Part shown: in pieces, positions 35,266 through 41,203 of the stretch
Numbering within the stretch: position 1 is the stretch's first letter
Layout: every line of letters starts with the position of its first letter
Source of the DNA: Seison nebaliae
Lineage: Eukaryota > Rotifera > Pararotatoria > Seisonacea > Seisonidae
Direction of reading: 5' to 3'
NCBI GenBank assembly: GCA_023231475.1
Contig: JALJEE010003229.1
Coordinates: forward strand, 1 to 41,203
DNA length: 41,203 bases
Position numbers and translations under genes: made by a program
The notes under the pieces: model-generated
Told to the model about the DNA's origin: nothing
The model's input: the letters and a program-made list of their open reading frames with translations, nothing else
The model's database searches: none

Positions 35266-36857
35266 CTAAAAGAAAAAGAAATATATATTATTCGTTTAAG
35301 AATAGTATTTAGTATATTTTCATTTAGTTCAATTCAAATTTCGTTTTCGTTTTTTTTTTCAATTTTTGTTATATGTTTTTTTTTGTATGTCGAAAAATAT
35401 TTATATTTTTCTCCAATTTCTCAAAAACAATTACGTAGTTGGATATCGATTATGGAAAAAATCGTTTTATGATTTCATCCATATCATATATCGTGTGGAA
35501 CTGTACAACAAATTGGATAAGTGATCGATTGTAAATTGGAAGTTCAATTAAGTGGAACGGACTTAGAGACGGTGAAGTGTAAAAAGGACTAACTCAGGAA
35601 GTAATTGGGTAAGTTGCCTAGAGAACATAATTTGGAAAGAATCGTAAAGTTGAAAAGGATTTTTGTCAACAGACTCATGGAAAGGAAATTTTAGGCAATT
35701 CAAATAAGAATGTTGTTTATGTTCGAACATATCCATTATTAGCTATTTACTTTCTAGGACGTAGGGAAAGTTTATGGAAAAAATATAATGTAATTAAATG
35801 GATAAGAATGCATCAAAAAAACATGAAGTGGATAAGGCCAATAAAAATGACTTCGTTCCATCATACGTGGAGAATGTAACTCACGAAATAATTCTTTGTT
35901 AACTTTTTCTTCGTATTCCATCAGTAATACAGTCCTCGTTACTTATTCTTCCGATGGAAAGTCAACAATTGATTATTGAACAATATTGGAAAAAAAAGAA
36001 AAAATCCGTTTTATTATGACTATTCAAAGAGAAGAGTGGAAAATTATTGATAATGTATTAATGATGGTAAGGGGACGGATTAAATAATCTAATTGTCCTT
36101 CAAATAAGCCTTTCGAAAATTTACTTAATTTCCATAGTTACTGCTATATGCATTCTAATGGAAGATTAATCGTCTGATAAGAATAATTTTCATTTGTCAT
36201 AAACGGAATGACTACCTTCCAATTTCTTGTAGTTCTATTCAATATTTTATGCATTATCCTTAAAATAAATACAGTTCTAATTCAAAGATTATTTTCGCTT
36301 CAAGAAATATTGTCTTAAAGAAAAATATTTTCGTCCAATTTGCTTGACCCAATTAATATTTAGACAGAAATAAGTTTCATATAACATTTTATGGTTGTTG
36401 GGAACCTTCGATTACCGTTTAATTTAGTTGAGTGCATTATTAGGGAAATATTGTTTATGATAAATAAAAAGATGAGGAATATCTGCCTCAGAACAATATT
36501 TATCATTTCTAGTACTAGTACATTATAAGATTTGTATGCAGCATATCTAATCAAATATTTCTTTTTTCTTTTTTTTGAGGTCTTAACGTAAATACAAGGC
36601 TGGATGCTTGAAGACAAGGGATACAAGGGAAAGTCAGAACGAAAAGTTTGAAAAAGTTTTAAATGGACATCCAGCGAAATGTATTTACATTTTTGATGAA
36701 ACGAATGAAATGATCAAATAAACTTCTACTTATCTACTTTACTTTATCTACATTCGTGAATGACTTGTTTCGATTATGAATCACTCGATTATCAAACGAG
36801 GAATAACGTATTCCTCACGGTAATATTCCGAAATTCAGCATAAGTTGTCAAAAAAGT
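35266..36857. other. Non-coding stretch right of the ankyrin/armadillo gene
   Basis: No supportable gene. It may hold the missing first exon and promoter of the minus-strand ankyrin/armadillo gene. The remaining open frames are short and AT-driven. No repeat stands out. Confidence 0.5.
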
Positions 36858-37130
36858 CTATAATGTCTTTGATTTCGAAGCATTACATTCTATTCCACAC
36901 ATATTCAGTTGGATAGTGATTTCGCGAGTTAAGGTTTTTAACTGCTTGGCACTTTTTACAACCAGTATAAGGTCATCCCCATACACATATCCTGAGGGAT
37001 AGACAATATTCCTCAAAATAAACGAATGTCTTTCATTACAATTCATGATGGTTTCATCTAATGTTCTGCCAAATATCTATGGAGCTAGAATTGAGCCTTG
37101 ACGTACACCTTTATTGACGTAACGCTTCCT
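36858..37130 (-). pseudogene. LINE reverse-transcriptase fragment
   Basis: Minus strand from about 37130: NKGVRQGSILAP, an in-frame TAG, then IFGRTLDETI and, after the ATG at 37046, GYVYGDDLILVVKSAKQL and LNMCGIECNASKSKT. This is the RT palm with the GVRQGSILAP block and the catalytic aspartates, here YGDD where the other two copies have YADD. It seems to be a related but separate lineage. Only about 90 codons remain, so it is a dead fragment. Confidence 0.75.
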
Positions 37131-37895
37131 TCCGCAGGATAAAAAAAAATTATTGATATTTTTCAATTTATACTTTCAAAATTTTCATATAAACAACACG
37201 AAAAAAAATTGAATACAATCAACATTGAACAATGATTACTTTTTGAAGTTTCTGCTTTTCCGTCGATATCGTTCTCCAACTTGTTGAATATCAACATTGA
37301 ATTAGAATAATAAAATGATGAATCATAAAACGAACAAATACACATCATATATGCCAACAAATGTAAGCAATTTAATAAACATGGATTGACATGAAAATAC
37401 ATCCATTCTTTTGTATCGCAAAAATTAGTGATTGTGATGTATATGTAACTTCTAGTGTAACGAGTTGAAAGAAAAGTTTTGTTGGTAATGAGTAATACTG
37501 GTGGTAAATTATTAGTTGGGGTTTAGGATTAACTAATTATTTAGGAGAATTGTAAATGAATGAAGCATAGTATGAAATACCATACATTGGTTAAATTTTA
37601 CCATATTTTATTCTATTAAAATAATATTCCAATACTCTAATATATTATCTCCTTCAATTGCATTTATTTTTGGAATACGAGTTATTATAATAAGAGTTCG
37701 CAAGTTGTTTTTTCTGTTTAATAAAAAAGAAGATGTTCAAAAATAATAATAATAAAATCTTGGTAGTGAGTGAGTGGTAGCTTTATAGTAGAAAAAGAGA
37801 TTTTTAATAAGACAATTGTGAAAGATTTGAAAATAATGAATAAATAATTATTAAGCTTTACAAAAAACAAATAATAGTTGGGAGATTATTCGAAA
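37131..37895. other. Non-coding stretch and SNRNP40 5' flank
   Basis: AT-rich DNA with no gene. The last part should contain the SNRNP40 promoter and 5' UTR. I see no clear TATA box or initiator that could be called with confidence. Confidence 0.5.
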
Positions 37896-38981
37896 ATGGA
37901 ATTAGTTGAACGGAAACGTCATTCCAACGACGAATTGAATAACCGAATTCAAAATGTTGATGCTGATTTTGAAAAGAAGAAGGCTCGTTATGAATTAATT
38001 CAACATGATCACACGAAACAATTGATAAATGCTCCCTCTAGATGTAGTTCTTTGCTTCAACCGATTATGTTGCTCTCCGGTCATACGGGAGCGATATTAT
38101 CCGCCGCATTTTCTCCTCAACCGCCATATCTGTATGCGTCAACTGGTGCTGATAAAAAGATGTTTCTATGGAAAGTGACAGGCAAATGTGAGAATGTGAA
38201 TGTGTTGTCTGTAGGAAGTGTGGGATGTCCGTTGGACATGTGTTGGACAAGTGATGGAGAAGAGTTAGCTATCGTTGGCAGTCGTCATATTGGGGCGTTA
38301 TGGAATGTAGAATATGGACAAAGAGAACGACAATTTAAAGGACACTCAAAAATCGTTAATAGTGTCACCGCGAATTATGATATGAGTAATCAAAGAACTA
38401 CTTTTGTAACGTCGTCAGATGATGGAACGATAAAGTTGTGGGATCGTCGTGCTAAAGCAGCTCAAAAAACGAAAGATTTGAAATTTCCACAGTTGAGTGT
38501 AAGATCGAAAAATTACGATATTTTCTCAGCTGGAATCGATAATACGATTCATTGTTTCGATATCCGATCAATGGATTCGGAGAAATATTTAATTCTGGGA
38601 CATGAAGATACAGTGACAGATATCGCCATTTCAAATGATGGAAAACGATTATTATCAACAGCCATGGATCAACGACTTTGTATTTGGGACATTCAGACAA
38701 TTCCATTTCATCCATCACGTTTCCTCTCTCAATTAGCTGGAGTACATCATGGATTCGAAAAAGATATTTTGAGATGTTCATGGTCAACAGATGATACACA
38801 CGTCACATGTGGCAGTGCTGACCAATTTGTTAATGTTTGGAAGACGGACACGGGGAAACTTTTATATAAATTGCCTGGTCATCATGGTACAGTGACAACA
38901 TCGTTATTTCATCCGATAGAGCCAATTATCTGTTCGTCTTCTGTTGACCAAACCGTTTATGCTGGAGAACTTCATTTATAA
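37896..38981 (+). CDS. SNRNP40: U5 snRNP 40-kDa protein, WD-repeat splicing factor
   Basis: SNRNP40 is a seven-bladed WD40 propeller of the U5 snRNP and of the U4/U6.U5 tri-snRNP, acting in the nucleus during pre-mRNA splicing. The 361-residue product has the family's usual length and is intronless here. After a charged N-terminus come RCSSLLQPIMLLSGHTGAI, very close to the family signature before blade 1, then WD units including ADKKMFLWKV, FKGHSKIVNS, SSDDGTIKLWDRRAKAA, GIDNTIHCFDIRS, AMDQRLCIWDI, FEKDILRCSWS, GSADQFVNVWKT and KLPGHHGTV, ending SVDQTVYAGELHL. ATG 37896 has A at -3 and G at +4; the frame opens six codons earlier at a TTG, which is not needed. The DWDLR-type turns are conserved but several blades are diverged (VNVLSVGSVG replaces the usual GHSGAV). 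It converges with the lectin-like gene 238 bp downstream. Confidence 0.95.
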   Translation: MELVERKRHSNDELNNRIQNVDADFEKKKARYELIQHDHTKQLINAPSRCSSLLQPIMLLSGHTGAILSAAFSPQPPYLYASTGADKKMFLWKVTGKCENVNVLSVGSVGCPLDMCWTSDGEELAIVGSRHIGALWNVEYGQRERQFKGHSKIVNSVTANYDMSNQRTTFVTSSDDGTIKLWDRRAKAAQKTKDLKFPQLSVRSKNYDIFSAGIDNTIHCFDIRSMDSEKYLILGHEDTVTDIAISNDGKRLLSTAMDQRLCIWDIQTIPFHPSRFLSQLAGVHHGFEKDILRCSWSTDDTHVTCGSADQFVNVWKTDTGKLLYKLPGHHGTVTTSLFHPIEPIICSSSVDQTVYAGELHL

Positions 38982-39020
38982 AATTTGATTCATTTTTATT
39001 TTTTCCTTTCCTTTCAAACA

Positions 39021-39026
39021 ATTAAA
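39021..39026 (+). terminator. Poly(A) signal ATTAAA of SNRNP40
   Basis: The common variant hexamer ATTAAA, 39 nt after the stop codon. No AATAAA occurs between the stop and this site. Confidence 0.4.
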
Positions 39027-39219
39027 ACTTTTAATTTCTCATACATAACTTCTTATATTTATAATTTTCATATGTTCATATATCATAGAAATCTTCAATA
39101 ATGAGATAATGTATCTTCTCATGTATTTGGAGAGAATGAAAGAAAGTATATTTTATTATAACGGAAAATCATCAGAAAAAAATTTAGAAATATTTTCATT
39201 TTCAAAAGATCTTGTCCAA

Positions 39220-40015
39220 TTATGGTTTTGAACAATCTGAGCAAACGTCATCACGCATATAATAATACTTATTTTTTTCAGAAGGAAGAAAATTTTTAGC
39301 AATATTATCATGTTGCGCGGCATCGTAATCGACTTGATATCGATAAACGAGCAATCTACAGGTCAAATCGTAAAAGCGAAAACCATAGCAGACACTTGAT
39401 GTAATATGTGCGCATTTATTTGCACATAGTTGTGTTGATTCACTCTCTACATCTTCTCTTACCATTTCATCTAAAATACCATTTCCATAATCGGTTAGCT
39501 TTTTTTTTATAAAATTCCTCTAATAAATCGATTGGGATGAAATGTTTTTAAGGAATTATGGAATTAATGAGGTAAAATCCTAACCGAAATTTGAATACTT
39601 TCACATATAAATTTTTTGTTATGATGAAAACCTTGAGATTCTGAGATTTGCCCTTGATCATAATATAGCGGCACATGATTACCATTTGACTAATGTGTAA
39701 ATTAGTGTAAAAAAGATATTAATAATATGTTTAACTAACAGAACTTTTCTTCCAACACAATGTAGAAATAAGACCGACGTTTCCATTACAGGTATTGCGA
39801 TATTTAGTGTATCCCAAATAAACCAAGTTTGAATTTGGGATTGTCGGTTGTGCTAAATCATCTTCCATCAAAAATAAGCCTTTAGATCGACACGATTTCA
39901 TAGCTTCCTTATGAGACTTCTCGGTGTCAAAAAACACCATTCGACAATTGTTATCAGCATCATTTCTTTCAAACATTAAGAATGTCATGAGAAAGAAGAT
40001 GATTTCCCGAATCAT
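39220..40015 (-). CDS. Secreted C-type-lectin-like protein with PAN/apple-like tail
   Basis: Three exons on the minus strand: 40015-39740, 39689-39585 and 39519-39220, giving 226 residues; all junctions are phase 0 and the introns are 50 and 65 nt. MIREIIFFLMTFLMF is a hydrophobic signal peptide. The lectin-like region follows (CRMVFFDTEKSHKEAMKSCR, LYLGYTKY-type strand, CW, then exon 2 ending NKKFICESIQIS, the typical C-x-E end of a CTLD). The C-terminal exon has LCANKCAHITSSVCYGFRFY and TCRLL, the Cys spacing and GF-x-F-Y motif of PAN/apple domains, then a CSDCSKP end. The usual Ca/sugar motifs EPN/QPD and WND are not visible, so sugar binding is doubtful. Exon 2 is too short to stand out on its own and was found by splice sites and homology. 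The third acceptor could instead be at 39499. Confidence 0.72.
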
Positions 40016-40360
40016 CTCGAATTAAACTATTGTTAAACTTGTGAAATTTTTTGGTACTCAATGGAAGTTTGACGAATCCGGTCGTCATGTTAACGAAATC
40101 CTATAAATTTTCAACAATCATCTTATTTATAATAACGGTAAATCATTTGTTGATTCGCTTCAAATGTTGATAAAGGAGAAGAATGATTTATCAAGATTTT
40201 AATAAGTATTCGCATTTCACATTAAAAATTAATCGAACTAAAAATATTATTCAATTTTTAAATATTCTGCTATTCAGGTTTTCTTCTTTTACGACTATTT
40301 ATGTAAGGTCAACACTATTTTTGTTTGGATTGACCAACGACATTTTATTTCTTAACAATG

Positions 40361-40381
40361 AATATATATATATATATATAT
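40361..40381. repeat. (AT)n microsatellite
   Basis: About ten AT dinucleotides in non-coding DNA. Confidence 0.95.
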
Positions 40382-40779
40382 CTTAAAGTGAAACATAACG
40401 AACTTCTTGCTTTTAGAAGTCAAATCATAAAAACTTTAACAGTTTACTTACTATTTAAAACTAACAGTTTATTTTTCAACTTAACAATATTCTCTGCAAA
40501 TCATTCAAATAAAACAATCAATATTCTTTCCCAAATATAACAAATATAATTCCATTTAACCCATATGATGTCCATAATCCAACAACACAATTAACACACT
40601 TGAAATATCGGTTTAAAAAAATCAAAATTAGAAGTTAATTTACTTACAAAAATTATTAATATCGTAAGAACCGTATGTTATCTTAAGTAACGTTCCTACT
40701 GAAAGTGCCATTACCTACGAAATTAATATAAGTTCACAGGATACAAACTGAAGAATTTGTTTCAGTGGATTGTAGGTAG

Positions 40780-40864
40780 ATACCCTGTAAGCATTTGAAT
40801 GTCTTGAGAACGTTTTTTTGATGTATATAAACGTTAAAAAAACGTTCAAATGCCAACAGGGTAT
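40780..40864. repeat. Foldback (MITE-like) inverted repeat
   Basis: The outer arm ATACCCTGT (40780-40788) pairs with ACAGGGTAT (40856-40864). Next GCATTTGAA (40791-40799) pairs with TTCAAATGC (40845-40853). An inner arm AACGTTTTTTT (40809-40819) pairs with AAAAAAACGTT (40835-40845). The whole 85 bp therefore folds into one imperfect hairpin with a short AT-rich loop. It could be a tiny non-autonomous transposon or its palindromic end. Confidence 0.75.
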
Positions 40865-41069
40865 CGTAATGATGTCAATATCGTAATAGAGGATATATAT
40901 AGAGAATAAACTTGATCAACATATGAAATAACTATAGTTATGAAGTAGAAGTAATTATGATAGAGAATTGATTCACAAGTCATTCATTGACGGGTTCATT
41001 GACACTACAACCATAGTTCATGATGATATATCATCACGATGAAGTATAACAATGAAGAAGAGGAATCCC

Positions 41070-41203
41070 GGTGATTTTGCCACCCTGATATTTTGCCACT
41101 CTGTTTTATCCATTTTGGACAGTTCGCCACCCTGAATATGGACACTTTGCCACCTTGTGTGTGTATTTTCGGTGATTTCGCCACCCTTCTATATAAATCT
41201 ACT
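41070..41203. repeat. Degenerate direct repeats around TTYGCCACCCTG, cut by window edge
   Basis: GCCAC recurs at 41079, 41095, 41126, 41149 and 41180, each preceded by TT(T/C) and mostly followed by a C/T-C/T-TG tail. CGGTGATTT(T/C)GCCACCC appears at both 41070 and 41170. Spacings of 16, 31, 23 and 31 bp suggest two alternating unit lengths. The array probably continues past the right edge. Confidence 0.7.

Larger units (their letters stand above)
40016..41203. other. Non-coding right end
   Basis: No gene seen. It holds a (TA)n run at 40361-40381, a foldback element at 40780-40864 and a GCCAC repeat array from about 41070 to the window edge. Confidence 0.6.

Noticed and set aside
40183-40540. 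Two 60-67-codon frames near the (TA)n run
   Set aside because: Poly-Ile/Tyr from the microsatellite and AT-rich flank; no support.
1-41203. tRNA, rRNA, CRISPR arrays or bacterial operons
   Set aside because: No tRNA-like B-box (GGTTCGANTCC) within a cloverleaf, no rRNA segments and no regularly spaced identical repeats with unique spacers were seen. The introns and poly(A) signals mark this as eukaryotic.

Overview
The window is nuclear DNA from a compact, AT-rich invertebrate genome. Evidence: five metazoan protein-coding genes, three of which are interrupted by very small spliceosomal introns (44-69 nt in my models), AATAAA-type poly(A) signals, non-LTR retrotransposon remains, and heavy AAT/ATC/CAA triplet runs that give Asn-, Ser-, His- and Gln-rich protein tracts. 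The style (few introns, one 6.3-kb exon, frequent CGA arginine codons) makes me think of a small-genome arthropod such as an acariform mite. That is a weak inference and nothing here proves the taxon.

Layout. 1-2795: degraded LINE (ORF1 running off the left edge, then broken endonuclease/reverse transcriptase), plus strand. 2796-11335: about 8.5 kb without a supportable gene, rich in microsatellites, presumably holding the unseen 5' exon(s) and promoter of the next gene. 11336-18535 (+): Pumilio/PUF RNA-binding protein in eight visible exons, with huge low-complexity N- and C-terminal extensions. 18536-21082: non-coding. 21083-22225 (-): second degraded LINE of the same family. 22226-24141: non-coding, with a hairpin-forming inverted repeat and a cluster of bZIP-like palindromes. 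24142-30459 (+): DEPDC5/Iml1, the GATOR1 subunit that inhibits TORC1, in a single exon. 30460-31798: two 3' UTRs and eroded retroelement-like sequence. 31799-35265 (-): ankyrin plus armadillo-repeat protein in three visible exons. 35266-37895: non-coding, with a third LINE fragment at 36858-37130 (-). 37896-38981 (+): SNRNP40 (U5 snRNP 40-kDa WD-repeat protein), intronless. 39220-40015 (-): a small three-exon secreted protein with a C-type-lectin-like region and a PAN/apple-like cysteine region. 40016-41203: non-coding, with a foldback element and a short GCCAC-containing repeat array at the right edge.

The genes do not form an operon: strands alternate and functions are unrelated (translational control, nutrient signalling, scaffold, splicing, secreted lectin-like). 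Two links are worth reading. First, ten of the eleven introns I can place by homology and reading frame begin with GTT rather than GTA/GTG, so the 5' splice site seems unusual in three separate genes. Second, the Pumilio protein keeps all eight base-reading triplets of the classical UGUANAUA code, and exact UGUANAUA sites lie next to the poly(A) signals of two neighbouring genes (DEPDC5 and the ankyrin/armadillo gene).
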